64,000 nt of DNA from NCBI RefSeq assembly GCF_009937995.1, contig NZ_AP021881.1:1364001-1428000 (forward strand), written 5' to 3'. The translations under genes were made by a program, and so were the position numbers. Source of the DNA: Sulfuriferula nivalis. GTDB taxonomy: Bacteria; Pseudomonadota; Gammaproteobacteria; Burkholderiales; Sulfuriferulaceae. Below are positions 55,402 through 64,000 of the stretch, one piece after another (the first letter of the stretch is position 1; the number at the start of each line of letters is the position of its first letter). The notes below the pieces were generated by a model. It had not been told where the DNA came from. It saw only the letters and a program-made list of their open reading frames with translations, and did not search any database.

Positions 55402-56628
55402 GTGCCAAAAACCTTGATTAAAGTGGATATTAATAAGTCACCTGAAGAACAATCTGACGTGTTGCATAATCGTTGGCACCCGGATATTCCTATGGTAGCG
55501 ATGGTTAAGCCTGGTGATGAGTTCCGTGTAGAGTGTATAGACTGGACGGGCGGACAGATTGGCAACAACGATAGCGCGAATGATATACGCGATGTCGATT
55601 TGACCAAGGTTCACTATTTGAGCGGTCCTATTGGTGTTGAAGGTGCTGAGCCTGGTGATTTGCTGGTGGTCGATATTCTGGATGTTGGTGCATTTCAAGA
55701 ATCTGAATGGGGCTTCACCGGGCTGTTTGATAAAGCCAATGGTGGTGGCTTTCTGACCGATCATTATCCTGATGCGCGTAAAGCTTGCTGGGATTTCCAT
55801 GGTATCTACACCACTTCAAGACATATTCCTAATGTCAGATTCGCTGGCATTATGCATCCTGGCTTGATCGGATGCCTGCCTTCACGTGAACTGTTGAATG
55901 AATGGAATAAGCGCGAAGCTGCGCTGGTGAGCACCGACCCAGATCGCGTGCCGCCATTGGCTGCACTGCCTTATGCAGAAACTGCATTGATGGGGCGCAT
56001 GACCGGCGAGGCTGCTAAAGAAGCTGCTAAAGAAGGTGCACGTACTGTTCCTCCACGTGAGCACGGCGGTAACTGTGATATTAAAAACCTTTCCAAAGGC
56101 TCACGTGTCTTTTTCCCTGTCTATGTAAAGAACGCAGGTCTATCCATGGGCGATTTGCATTTCTCCCAGGGTGACGGTGAAATCACATTTTGCGGCGCGA
56201 TCGAAATGGCTGGTTACCTGGATATCCATGTTTCAGTTATTAAAGGCGGTATGGAAAAGTATGGTGTCAAAAACCCTATATTCCAGCCTAGCCCTATGGA
56301 ACCTAGATACAACGACTATCTGATTTTTGAAGGTATCTCAGTTGATGAACAAGGTAAGCAATATTACCTCGATGCGCATGTTGCTTATCGTCAAGCATGT
56401 CTGAACGCAATTGAATATCTGAAGAAATTTGGTTACAGCGGTGAGCAGGCTTATGCAATTCTGGGTACGGCACCAGTTGAAGGTCATATCAGCGGTATTG
56501 TTGATATTCCGAATGCTTGCGCTACATTGTGGCTACCGACTGAAATCTTTGATTTCAATTTGAAGCCAGATGCGGAAGGACCGAAAATCATGGTGACCAG
56601 TAAGGTTGACCTAGCTTCGACTTCTTAA
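55402..56628 (+). CDS. fmdA: formamidase / acetamidase FmdA
   Basis: The 408-residue protein of the FmdA/AmdA family matches the Methylophilus methylotrophus formamidase type over its length: starting PKTLIKVDINKSPEEQ, with RWHPDIPMV, the GGNCDIKNLSKGS motif and SMGDLHFSQGDGEI. It hydrolyses formamide to formate and ammonia in the cytoplasm. A GTG start at 55402 with AGGAGA upstream is used. It is followed by a terminator and by fmdB, as in known fmd clusters. Confidence 0.95.
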   Translation: MPKTLIKVDINKSPEEQSDVLHNRWHPDIPMVAMVKPGDEFRVECIDWTGGQIGNNDSANDIRDVDLTKVHYLSGPIGVEGAEPGDLLVVDILDVGAFQESEWGFTGLFDKANGGGFLTDHYPDARKACWDFHGIYTTSRHIPNVRFAGIMHPGLIGCLPSRELLNEWNKREAALVSTDPDRVPPLAALPYAETALMGRMTGEAAKEAAKEGARTVPPREHGGNCDIKNLSKGSRVFFPVYVKNAGLSMGDLHFSQGDGEITFCGAIEMAGYLDIHVSVIKGGMEKYGVKNPIFQPSPMEPRYNDYLIFEGISVDEQGKQYYLDAHVAYRQACLNAIEYLKKFGYSGEQAYAILGTAPVEGHISGIVDIPNACATLWLPTEIFDFNLKPDAEGPKIMVTSKVDLASTS

Positions 56629-56638
56629 TGTGTGTTGA

Positions 56639-56673
56639 TGCTCGCCTCTGGTTATTCAGAGGTGAGCATTTTT
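56639..56673 (+). terminator. rho-independent terminator between fmdA and fmdB
   Basis: TGCTCGCCTCTG pairs with CAGAGGTGAGCA around a short loop, followed by TTTTTG. It probably lowers read-through into fmdB rather than fully separating the genes. Confidence 0.8.
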
Positions 56674-56688
56674 GAGTGAGGAATTGAA

Positions 56689-57042
56689 ATGCCTTTATAT
56701 GATTATCACTGTGAAGAATGTGGCTCATTTACTGAAATACGAAAAATGAGTGAATCGGATCTTAATATGGAATGCCCGAGTTGTGGTGCTTCCAGTGAAC
56801 GCGTAATAACTGCACCTCAGTTAGCTATACTGGGTAAAGCGCAACGCAGTGCATACGAACGTAATGAGAAATCAGCGCATGAGCCAAAAATGGCACGGCG
56901 TAGTAGTTGTGGCTGCAATGGTACCCACACTTGTTCGACATCGGGTAAGTCATCCAAGTCGAAGGAAAAAACGGCAGCTAAAACAAATGGTTTTGAAATG
57001 CAGACTAAAAAAACTGCCAGACCCTGGATGTTGGGTCATTAA
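56689..57042 (+). CDS. fmdB: FmdB-type zinc-ribbon protein
   Basis: The 117-residue protein begins MPLYDYHCEECGSFTEIRKMSES and has a CxxC...CxxC zinc ribbon (Cys in HCEEC and ECPSCG), the CxxC_CXXC_SSSS domain. The C-terminal half is Lys/Ser-rich and disordered. FmdB was proposed to regulate formamidase expression in Methylophilus; a direct role is not proven. Confidence 0.9.
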   Translation: MPLYDYHCEECGSFTEIRKMSESDLNMECPSCGASSERVITAPQLAILGKAQRSAYERNEKSAHEPKMARRSSCGCNGTHTCSTSGKSSKSKEKTAAKTNGFEMQTKKTARPWMLGH

Positions 57043-57259
57043 ACTGTAATTTCGGCGAATCTATGTATTAGCATGGGTTCGCCGCATCACTTCTGCATTA
57101 ACAACTCTCGTATTATTCATTGTAATAGTTCCCTGAACATCCTGATCTTGTTTGAAAAAATGTCAATAGATTTTATTTATAATCATATTGATGTTTCTAT
57201 TAGTTAATCTAATTTCTTTATTTAATGATAGTCAAATATTTCACTTTGTATACAGGTTA

Positions 57260-57276
57260 TGCACTCAAATGGAGCA
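57260..57276. promoter_or_regulatory. NtrC-like site upstream of urtA
   Basis: TGCACTCAAATGGAGCA matches TGCACC-N4-TGGTGCA with two differences; a TGCACC half-site follows at 57291. Both are about 170-200 bp before the sigma-54 promoter. The rest of the 558-bp gap 57043-57600 is AT-rich and shows a CGGCGAA/TTCGCCG hairpin near 57055-57082. Confidence 0.5.
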
Positions 57277-57456
57277 TGTATACAACAATGTGCACCCATT
57301 TCTAGAGATTCAACTATCGTCTGCCTTTTTTCAAAAAAATCTGTGTTAATCAAGAAATGCGGCCAAGTGAAAAAATAAATTTATCTGCCACTAACAATAT
57401 GAAAAATTGGACAAAAAAATTTGTTTATTAATCGTTCAACTTGACCATGCCTGTTG

Positions 57457-57472
57457 TGGCACATGAATTGCT
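57457..57472 (+). promoter_or_regulatory. sigma-54 promoter of the urt operon
   Basis: TGGCACATGAATTGCT (57457-57472) fits TGGCAC-N5-TTGCW with GG (57458-57459) and GC (57470-57471) 10 bases apart. It lies 129 bp before urtA. Confidence 0.8.
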
Positions 57473-57600
57473 AGTAGTTGAACACCGATCTAAAAATGTG
57501 CATGTACAGAAACCTGATGGTATGTGTTGCGGAGTGGACGGTTAGCTCTTCTGCAGGGAGGAGTGTTAATTGCATGCAATCTTAATTTAAGGAGCAACAG

Positions 57601-58851
57601 ATGAGTAAATATGATAGACGTCAATTTATGAAGACCGCCGGTGCGGTAGTTGGTGCTTCACTGGCCTTGGGTATGACCGCTAGTGCAAGTAATGTATTCG
57701 CAGCTGATTTTCCAACTGCAAAAGTGAATACAACTGGTCTGGCCGTTACTGATAAGACCGTAAAGGTAGGTATCTTGCATTCGTCTACAGGTACCATGGC
57801 GATCAGCGAAACTGGCTCGATTCAAGCTGAAAAGCTGGCGATTGCCCAGATTAATGCTGCGGGTGGTGTTTTAGGCCGCAAGATCGAAATTATTCAGGAA
57901 GATGGTGCCAGTGACTGGCCTACGTTTGCTGAAAAATCTAAGAAGCTGCTAGAAAATGACCACACTGCTGCAGTGTTCGGTTGCTGGACTTCAGCTTCAC
58001 GTAAAGCTGCTCTGCCAGTGTTTGAAAAAGACAATGGTCTGTTGTTCTACCCAACTTTCTATGAAGGTCTTGAGCAATCCAAGAACGTGTTCTACACAGG
58101 TCAGGAAGCAACACAACAAATTCTGGCTGGCCTGGATTGGGTAGCTAAAGAGAAAAAAGCCAAAACATACTATTTGATTGGTTCTGATTACATCTGGCCA
58201 CGTACTGCAATGAAGATTGCACGTAAACAAATCGAGCAGCACTTAGGTGGTAAGGTCGTAGGTGAAGAATATGTTGCATTGGGCGATACACAATTTGGTT
58301 CTGTGATTAACAAAATCAAACTGAAAAAACCTGACGTGATTTATGCGGCTGTGGTGGGTGGTAGTAACGTTGCATGGTTCAAGCAATTGAATGCAGCAGG
58401 TATTAACGCTAAGAAACAGACTTTGTTGACTATCTCTGTGACTGAAGATGAAGTTCTGGGTATTGGCGGTGAAAACTTGCAAGGTTTCTACTCTGCAATG
58501 AAGTATTTCCAAAGCCTTAAGAATCCTAACAACGAAAAATTCGTTGCTGAATTCAAAAAAATGTGGGGTCCTAAATCAGTTATTGGTGACGTGACTCAGG
58601 CTGCATATGAAGGTCCATGGTTATGGAAAGCAGGCGTTGAACGTGCAGGTAGTTTCGACGTAGATAAAGTGGTTGCTGCTTTACCTGGCTATGAATTGAA
58701 AACCGCACCTGAAGGTTATGTCAAGGTCGATCCTAACCATCACTTGTGGAGCAAACTGCGCGTAGGTGAATGGCGTGCAGATGGTCAGGCAGATGTGGTT
58801 TATGAGTCTCCTCTGATCAAACCAGATCCATTCCCTAAAGGTTATCAATAA
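57601..58851 (+). CDS. urtA: urea/short-chain-amide ABC transporter substrate-binding protein
   Basis: The 416-residue periplasmic protein has a twin-arginine signal (DRRQFMKTAGA, cleaved near VFAAD) and the UrtA/FmdD fold (KVGILHSSTGTMAISE; FGCWTSASRKAALPVFE). UrtA proteins bind urea; the Methylophilus homologue FmdD serves amides and urea. With amidase genes on both sides, either or both ligands are possible. RBS AAGGAGC precedes the start. Confidence 0.92.
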   Translation: MSKYDRRQFMKTAGAVVGASLALGMTASASNVFAADFPTAKVNTTGLAVTDKTVKVGILHSSTGTMAISETGSIQAEKLAIAQINAAGGVLGRKIEIIQEDGASDWPTFAEKSKKLLENDHTAAVFGCWTSASRKAALPVFEKDNGLLFYPTFYEGLEQSKNVFYTGQEATQQILAGLDWVAKEKKAKTYYLIGSDYIWPRTAMKIARKQIEQHLGGKVVGEEYVALGDTQFGSVINKIKLKKPDVIYAAVVGGSNVAWFKQLNAAGINAKKQTLLTISVTEDEVLGIGGENLQGFYSAMKYFQSLKNPNNEKFVAEFKKMWGPKSVIGDVTQAAYEGPWLWKAGVERAGSFDVDKVVAALPGYELKTAPEGYVKVDPNHHLWSKLRVGEWRADGQADVVYESPLIKPDPFPKGYQ

Positions 58852-58863
58852 GCGTTTGACTTA

Positions 58864-58896
58864 CTCGCAGCACCATCCGGTGCTGCGAGTATTTTA
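58864..58896 (+). terminator. attenuator-like terminator between urtA and urtB
   Basis: CTCGCAGCACC pairs with GGTGCTGCGAG around a 4-base loop and is followed by TATTTT. Placed between binding protein and permease, it would give higher expression of urtA than of the rest, a common pattern. Confidence 0.8.
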
Positions 58897-58946
58897 GTAA
58901 GCAATTTTGTGCGTTATAACCCGTTAGTATAAGTGGAGTGTTAATC

Positions 58947-59864
58947 ATGTTTGGATATTCGATGGCGGATATAGGTAACATCTTGGTAATGCAGGGCTTT
59001 TCAGGCTTGAGCCTGTTTAGCGTGTTACTTTTGATGGCACTGGGTTTAGCAATTATTTTCGGTCAAATGGGCGTGATTAATATGGCTCATGGTGAATTTA
59101 TGACCATCGGGGCTTATACAACAGTATTTTTATCAAAACTGGCAGTGAAATACGACATTGTGAATTACTACTTTGTGTTCGCAATTGTTGCTGCATTTAT
59201 TATCGCATTTGCCATAGGCTATCTTGTTGAATTTGTACTGATAAGGCATTTATATAAGCGGCCGCTGGATACGCTGTTAGCGACCTGGGGCTTGAGCTTA
59301 GTGATGCAACAGATTTTCAGGTCAACTTTCGGCGCTAAAGAAGTGAGCGCGGAGTTACCGCAATGGTTGTTAGGCGCGTTCCAGCCTACGCCAGACATAG
59401 AAATCCCTATCAATGGTGTGTTTGTGATGGGGTTAGCAGCAGTCGTGACATTCGGTGTGTTCCTGTTCATGTTCCGCTCACGCTGGGGTTTGAATGTCAG
59501 AGCTACGGTACAAAACCGGGTGATGGCAGGTGCAGTGGGTATTAATACTAAAAAGGTAGACCGAGTCACATTTGCACTGGGTTGTGGTATCGCGGGTGTG
59601 GCAGGGGCTGCGTTTACAACGATCGCTTCTACCGGACCGACAACGGGCTCGCTATACATCGTTGACAGCTTCATGGTGGTGGTATTTGGAGGTGCAGCGA
59701 GTTTGATGGGAACGATAGCTTCTGCGTTCGGTATTGCTCAGGCACAGTCCATCCTTCAGTTCTTCATGACCAGCTCGATGGGTAAGGTGTCAACCTTGTT
59801 AGTCATCGTGATTATCTTGATGATGAAGCCAGAAGGTTTGTTCGCAGCCAAAGTCCGTAAGTAA
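58947..59864 (+). CDS. urtB: urea/amide ABC transporter permease UrtB
   Basis: The 305-residue branched-chain-type permease has about eight membrane helices and the LivH/UrtB hallmark INMAHGEFMTIGAY near residue 45. ATG at 58947 follows GGAGTG; an upstream GTG is part of that RBS. It forms the importer with urtC, urtD and urtE. Confidence 0.93.
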   Translation: MFGYSMADIGNILVMQGFSGLSLFSVLLLMALGLAIIFGQMGVINMAHGEFMTIGAYTTVFLSKLAVKYDIVNYYFVFAIVAAFIIAFAIGYLVEFVLIRHLYKRPLDTLLATWGLSLVMQQIFRSTFGAKEVSAELPQWLLGAFQPTPDIEIPINGVFVMGLAAVVTFGVFLFMFRSRWGLNVRATVQNRVMAGAVGINTKKVDRVTFALGCGIAGVAGAAFTTIASTGPTTGSLYIVDSFMVVVFGGAASLMGTIASAFGIAQAQSILQFFMTSSMGKVSTLLVIVIILMMKPEGLFAAKVRK

Positions 59865-59877
59865 TCAGGAGATATAC

Positions 59878-61065
59878 ATGAATACATTTACTAACAAGCT
59901 ATTGGGTGGGAAGCAGGGGGCAATCGGGCTGGCTGTTCTGGCCGCGATTATCCTGGTTGTCCTGCCGTTGGGACTGGATCCGTTTCGTATCGGTATGGTA
60001 GGCAAATATCTGACGTATGCCTTTGTGGCGGTCAGTCTGGTGATGCTGTGGGGTTATGGCGGTATTCTGAGTCTGGGTCAGGGGATATTCTTCGGTCTGG
60101 GGGGCTATTGCATGGCCATGTTCCTCAAACTGGAAGCGTCTGATCCCATCAGTACCAAGATACAGACAACGCCAGGCATACCGGACTTTATGGACTGGAA
60201 CCAGATTACGGCTTTACCCATGATGTGGCAGCCATTTCATAGCTTTACTTTGACATTGCTGGCAGTCGTTCTGGTGCCGACATTGTTTGCTTACATTATC
60301 GGTTTTGCGATGTTCAAGCGTCGTGTGGGGGGGGTGTATTTCGCCATTATTACTCAGGCAATTGCGCTGATATTGAGTATCCTGATAGTCGGACAGCAAG
60401 GCTATACGGGTGGTGTGAATGGTATTACCGACTTGAGAACCCTTCTGGGCTGGGATATTCGTACCGATCATGCCAAGTACATACTTTATTACATCAATGC
60501 GTTCTTGCTAATCGCAGTAATTCTGGTGTCTCGTTACATCCTGTCCAGTAAATTCGGTATGTTGTTGCTGGCGATGCGTGATAAGGAAGAGCGGGTGCGT
60601 TTCTCTGGTTACGACGTGTCCAACTTCAAGATATTCATCTTCTGTTTTGCCGCGCTTATATCTGCACTGGGCGGCGCAATGTTTACGCTACAGGTGGGTT
60701 TCATGTCGCCAAGCTTCATCGGTATCGTGCCTTCCATAGAAATGGTGATTTTCGCAGCCGTAGGTGGACGCATGTCACTGATAGGTGCGGTGTATGGCGC
60801 GTTGCTGGTGAACTATGGCAAGAGCGTATTCTCGGAAACCTATCCGGAGCTGTGGTTATACCTGATGGGCGGTCTGTTTATTGCTGTGGTGATGTTCTTC
60901 CCGAATGGATTAGCAGGTATTTACACTGATCTGATGAAGAAGTTTCAATCACGTAAAGCTAAGCCTTTACCAGCTAAAGTCGAGGTTGAGGCAGTAGCTG
61001 TCGTAGTGGAAAAAACCGAATCTGAGCCAATTATCACTAGCGAACCAGCAGGAGCAAAAGCATGA
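59878..61065 (+). CDS. urtC: urea/amide ABC transporter permease UrtC
   Basis: The 395-residue LivM/UrtC-type permease has the LSLGQGIFFGLGGYCMAMFLK motif and multiple membrane segments to about residue 350, then a charged, Val/Glu-rich cytoplasmic tail. Length exceeds LivM, as usual for UrtC. The stop overlaps the urtD start by 4 bp. Confidence 0.93.
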   Translation: MNTFTNKLLGGKQGAIGLAVLAAIILVVLPLGLDPFRIGMVGKYLTYAFVAVSLVMLWGYGGILSLGQGIFFGLGGYCMAMFLKLEASDPISTKIQTTPGIPDFMDWNQITALPMMWQPFHSFTLTLLAVVLVPTLFAYIIGFAMFKRRVGGVYFAIITQAIALILSILIVGQQGYTGGVNGITDLRTLLGWDIRTDHAKYILYYINAFLLIAVILVSRYILSSKFGMLLLAMRDKEERVRFSGYDVSNFKIFIFCFAALISALGGAMFTLQVGFMSPSFIGIVPSIEMVIFAAVGGRMSLIGAVYGALLVNYGKSVFSETYPELWLYLMGGLFIAVVMFFPNGLAGIYTDLMKKFQSRKAKPLPAKVEVEAVAVVVEKTESEPIITSEPAGAKA

Positions 61066-61805
61066 GTAATACTGACTTTGTACTTGCCATAGAGGATTTG
61101 ACAGTGTCTTTCGATGGCTTCAAGGCTGTTGATGCATTGACCTTGTATGTAGACAAAAATGAGTTGCGCGTTGTTATTGGGCCGAATGGTGCGGGTAAAA
61201 CGACTGTGCTGGATCTGATCTGCGGTAAAACCAAATCGACTTCAGGTTCAATTAAATTCAAGAACAAGGAGCTGACCAAGCTGTCAGAACACGAGATAGT
61301 GCGGACAGGGGTAGGGCGCAAGTTTCAGACGCCATCGATTTATGAAAACCTGTCTGTCTACCAGAATCTGGAAGTGTCTTATCCCAAAGGCAGGAATGTG
61401 TGGGGTAGCCTGACTTTTAAACGTACCGATGCAGTGCTGGAGCAGGTACACAAGATTGCCAAGGACATTATGCTTGAAGACCACCTCGAGATGGAGGCGG
61501 CTTTATTGAGCCATGGTCAGAAACAGTGGCTGGAGATCGGTATGTTGTTGATGCAGGAGCCAGAGTTATTGATGCTGGATGAGCCAGTGGCAGGAATGAG
61601 TGCCAAGGAACGCGACCAGACCGCTGATCTGCTGAATCGTATTTGTGAGAATCGTTCGGTTCTGGTGATAGAACATGACATGGAATTCGTCAAAAAAATT
61701 GCCCATAAGGTCACCGTGTTGCATCAGGGCAAGATATTGGCTGAGGGCACGATGGAACAAGTGCAGGCCGACGAACGCGTTATCGAAGTTTATCTAGGTC
61801 ACTAA
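61062..61805 (+). CDS. urtD: urea/amide ABC transporter ATPase UrtD
   Basis: The 247-residue LivG-type ATPase has Walker A GPNGAGKTT (about residue 37), a signature region reading LLSHGQKQWLEIGMLL, as in UrtD proteins, and Walker B LLMLDEPVAGM. Energises urea or amide import together with UrtE. Confidence 0.94.
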   Translation: MSNTDFVLAIEDLTVSFDGFKAVDALTLYVDKNELRVVIGPNGAGKTTVLDLICGKTKSTSGSIKFKNKELTKLSEHEIVRTGVGRKFQTPSIYENLSVYQNLEVSYPKGRNVWGSLTFKRTDAVLEQVHKIAKDIMLEDHLEMEAALLSHGQKQWLEIGMLLMQEPELLMLDEPVAGMSAKERDQTADLLNRICENRSVLVIEHDMEFVKKIAHKVTVLHQGKILAEGTMEQVQADERVIEVYLGH

Positions 61806-61824
61806 CAGGTTAAGGGGAAATAGC

Positions 61825-62514
61825 ATGTTCGAAATAGCAGACTTGCAGGTGAGCTACGGGCAAAGCCAGGTTATTCATGGCTTAAGCTTTAAAGCAGAAA
61901 AAAATGAAACCGTGGCCATTATGGGGCGTAATGGTATGGGTAAAACCACATTGTTCAAATCCCTGATGGGCATATTGCCGAGTAAATGCGCAAAAGCGAC
62001 TGTTGATGGCGAAGATTTGAGCGGCAATGAAAGTTATCAGCGTGTTGCTAAGGGACTGGCTTATGTGCCTCAGGGTCGTATGATATTTTCTAATATGACG
62101 GTTCAGGAAAATATTGAAACGGGCTTGGGAAAATCGAAGTCCAGACATATTCCTGAAGATATATTTGCGCTGTTTCCAGTTTTATACGACATGCGTCATC
62201 GTAAAGGCGGTAATCTGTCCGGTGGTCAACAACAGCAACTGGCGATTGCCCGTGCGCTAGTGACCAATCCTAAAGTGCTACTGCTGGATGAGCCTACCGA
62301 AGGTATACAGCCATCCATCATTAAGGATATCGCAAAAGTACTGAATGAAATCAGGAAGATGCGTGAGATTACTATTATCGTTTCTGAGCAGGTTTTGAGT
62401 TTTACCATGGAAATTGCTGATCGTATCATTGTGATTGATAAGGGTAAGTTCATCCACGAAGATAAACGTGGGGATGTGGATGCAGCCAAGATCAAGGGTT
62501 ATTTGTCAGTCTGA
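61825..62514 (+). CDS. urtE: urea/amide ABC transporter ATPase UrtE
   Basis: The 229-residue LivF-type ATPase has Walker A GRNGMGKTT, signature LSGGQQQQLAIARAL and Walker B VLLLDEPTEGIQPSI, the last diagnostic for UrtE. It follows urtD by 19 bp and precedes amiE by 26 bp, so amidase and importer are co-transcribed. Confidence 0.94.
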   Translation: MFEIADLQVSYGQSQVIHGLSFKAEKNETVAIMGRNGMGKTTLFKSLMGILPSKCAKATVDGEDLSGNESYQRVAKGLAYVPQGRMIFSNMTVQENIETGLGKSKSRHIPEDIFALFPVLYDMRHRKGGNLSGGQQQQLAIARALVTNPKVLLLDEPTEGIQPSIIKDIAKVLNEIRKMREITIIVSEQVLSFTMEIADRIIVIDKGKFIHEDKRGDVDAAKIKGYLSV

Positions 62515-62540
62515 GCAATGTATATAGAAACGGGTGAATT

Positions 62541-63581
62541 ATGAGACATGGTGATATTTCCAGTAGTAATGATTGTGTAGGTGTAGCAGTAGTCAACTAC
62601 AAGATGCCACGTTTACATACCAAGGCTGAGGTGCTGGATAACGCGCGCAAGATAGGTGAAATGCTGGTAGGCATGAAGCTTGGGTTGCCTGGTATGGATC
62701 TGGTTGTTTTCCCTGAATACAGCACGCATGGCATCATGTATGACAGTCAGGAGATGTATGACACTGCTGCAAGCATACCTGGTGAAGAAACCGAGATATT
62801 CGCTGAAGCTTGCCGCAAAGCCAACGTATGGGGCGTGTTTTCACTCACGGGTGAGCGTCATGAAGAGCATCCAAATAAGGCGCCGTACAATACCCTGATT
62901 TTGATGAACAACAAGGGCGAAATCGTACAGAAATATCGCAAAATCATGCCGTGGTGTCCGATAGAAGGCTGGTATCCGGGTGATCGCACCTATATGTCTG
63001 AAGGTCCTAAGGGCATGAAGATTAGTCTGATCATTTGCGATGATGGCAACTACCCGGAAATCTGGCGTGACTGCGCAATGAAAGGGGCTGAGCTGATAGT
63101 GCGTTGCCAAGGTTATATGTACCCAGCTAAAGATCAGCAAGTACTGGTTGCCAAGGCTATGGCATTCATGAATAACGTTTATGTTGCAGTTGCTAATGCA
63201 TCAGGCTTTGACGGTGTGTATTCGTATTTTGGTCATTCCGCCATTGTTGGTTTTGATGGTCGTACTTTGGGCGAATGTGGTGAAGAGGATTACGGTATTC
63301 AGTATGCCGAGCTGTCAACCTCACAGATCCGCGATGCGCGCAAGAATGGTCAATCTCAGAACCATCTGTTCAAGCTGTTGCACCGTGGTTATACCGGGAA
63401 AATCAACTCGGGTGAAGGCGATAAGGGCGTGGCGGAAATTCCTTACGAGTTCTACAAGAAATGGGTCATGGATCCTGAATCTGCTCGTGAGCAGGTCGAG
63501 TCGTTCACTCGTACTACGGTAGGTACAGCGGAATGTCCGATTCCTGGCATTCCAAATGAAAGTGATACTCCGCATAAATAA
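62541..63581 (+). CDS. amiE: aliphatic amidase
   Basis: The 346-residue nitrilase-superfamily enzyme closely follows the known AmiE sequence from the first residues ([11 protein letters not shown]). The triad is Glu in VFPEYSTHG, Lys in QKYRKIMPW and Cys in [15 protein letters not shown]. It hydrolyses acetamide, propionamide and similar amides to the acid and ammonia. Co-location with a urea/amide importer suggests uptake and hydrolysis of short amides. A formamidase (AmiF) activity is less likely from the start and length. Confidence 0.95.
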   Translation: MRHGDISSSNDCVGVAVVNYKMPRLHTKAEVLDNARKIGEMLVGMKLGLPGMDLVVFPEYSTHGIMYDSQEMYDTAASIPGEETEIFAEACRKANVWGVFSLTGERHEEHPNKAPYNTLILMNNKGEIVQKYRKIMPWCPIEGWYPGDRTYMSEGPKGMKISLIICDDGNYPEIWRDCAMKGAELIVRCQGYMYPAKDQQVLVAKAMAFMNNVYVAVANASGFDGVYSYFGHSAIVGFDGRTLGECGEEDYGIQYAELSTSQIRDARKNGQSQNHLFKLLHRGYTGKINSGEGDKGVAEIPYEFYKKWVMDPESAREQVESFTRTTVGTAECPIPGIPNESDTPHK

Positions 63582-63586
63582 TCTGT

Positions 63587-64000
63587 ATGGCGAATATCGG
63601 GCTAGTGACAGGCGCTAGCCCGAATCGCTTAATTGAACCAGTGAACCAGTATGAATCTGCGGTGCATGGTGAGCTCACGCATGCAGGACTGAGTAAGACA
63701 TCACTGGGTTTGTTCAGAGATGCTGAGCCTGATCTGATTAGTTTGCTCGGACAGCAATCGGTCGTTTATCTGACCGCGACTATCATTAATATTTATCCCA
63801 AGACGAGTGCTTCAGTCGTCGATCTGATCATAACCTCCAGTCTTCAGGCTGCTCGTACACTCGGCAACCCTCACGCATACAAGTCTTATCTATCGTTGCT
63901 GGAAGAATTGGTGATGCTGGCGCCACGCGGACTACGTCCTATGCTGGCTAAGCAGGACGTTTTGTTGGAACGGATGACTATTGCAGGCCTGCAGCGTTGG
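63587..64000 (+). CDS. start of an unidentified protein, possibly NorD/VWA-like (cut by window edge)
   Basis: An open frame of 138 codons runs from ATG 63587 to the window end without a stop, 5 bp after amiE. It contains LLEELVMLAPRGLRPML and ERMTIAGLQRW, mostly helical, which faintly recalls the N-terminal helical region of NorD-like von Willebrand A proteins; that is a weak resemblance. No clear Shine-Dalgarno sequence precedes it, and a CGGGCTAG/CTAGCCCG hairpin lies over codons 5-12, which may limit its translation. Confidence 0.5.
   Translation, partial: MANIGLVTGASPNRLIEPVNQYESAVHGELTHAGLSKTSLGLFRDAEPDLISLLGQQSVVYLTATIINIYPKTSASVVDLIITSSLQAARTLGNPHAYKSYLSLLEELVMLAPRGLRPMLAKQDVLLERMTIAGLQRW

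Noticed and set aside
55402-56628. Frame on the opposite strand (55438-55800) as a gene
   Set aside because: It is antisense to the well-conserved fmdA and has no family match.
57601-62514. Branched-chain amino-acid (Liv) transporter
   Set aside because: The Tat-type UrtA, the long UrtC and the DEPTEGIQPSI motif of UrtE point to urea/amide transport.
1-64000. CRISPR arrays, tRNA or rRNA genes
   Set aside because: I found no regularly spaced short repeats and no cloverleaf or rRNA-like sequence on reading through; a tRNA or CRISPR scan would be needed to exclude them formally.

Overview
The window reads as chromosomal DNA of a betaproteobacterium, probably of the order Nitrosomonadales; the exact genus cannot be fixed from the sequence alone. 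The gene order gyrA-serC-pheA-hisC-DAHP synthase-tyrA and the tldD / nitrilase / YhdP block are the arguments for this. Roughly the first 24 kb is a housekeeping backbone: gltX, tldD, a nitrilase-family amidase, a small secreted protein, yhdP, acs, an acetate-type symporter with its DUF485 partner, dedA and mtaD on the minus strand, then gyrA and the aromatic amino-acid genes on the plus strand. After tyrA the usual aroA-cmk-rpsA continuation is absent and an accessory nitrogen region takes over.

Region 24-35.4 kb is a guanidine-assimilation operon. A textbook sigma-54 promoter precedes a guanidine-I (ykkC) riboswitch. It is followed by a 21-codon small ORF, ABC permease and ATPase genes, two DUF1989 carboxyguanidine-deiminase subunits, a biotin-dependent guanidine/urea carboxylase, allophanate hydrolase, a type III glutamine synthetase and a MetX-like alpha/beta hydrolase. 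The operon has no substrate-binding protein.

Region 35.4-42.1 kb is a mobile-element and integron-cassette zone. It holds an AbiU2-like HEPN gene split by a complete IS66-family element (exact ends, 8-bp target duplication), a MITE-like element, an IS91-like element with a frameshifted tyrosine recombinase, a clear attC site and small cassette genes in reverse orientation. A 731-bp piece of the IS91-like element plus attC is repeated, with one mismatch, at positions 1-731.

Region 42.1-52.0 kb is the most unusual part. It is a tightly packed ten-gene minus-strand operon headed by a second sigma-54 promoter and a second guanidine-I riboswitch. It encodes the missing substrate-binding protein, a membrane diiron desaturase/hydroxylase-like enzyme, two short-chain dehydrogenases, an EamA transporter, a creatininase-family hydrolase, an isochorismatase-family hydrolase, a lactonase-like metallo-beta-lactamase protein, a PAS-PAS-GGDEF-EAL protein and an HRI1-like protein. 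My inference is that it processes a substituted guanidine and feeds free guanidine to the first operon.

Region 52.3-64 kb carries a TonB-dependent receptor and a TonB-like protein, then amide and urea genes: fmdA and fmdB, a urea/amide ABC transporter (urtABCDE), amiE, and the start of an unidentified gene. Sigma-54-type promoters also precede fmdA and urtA, so the whole 24-64 kb region looks like one nitrogen-limitation regulon for scavenging guanidines, urea and short amides.
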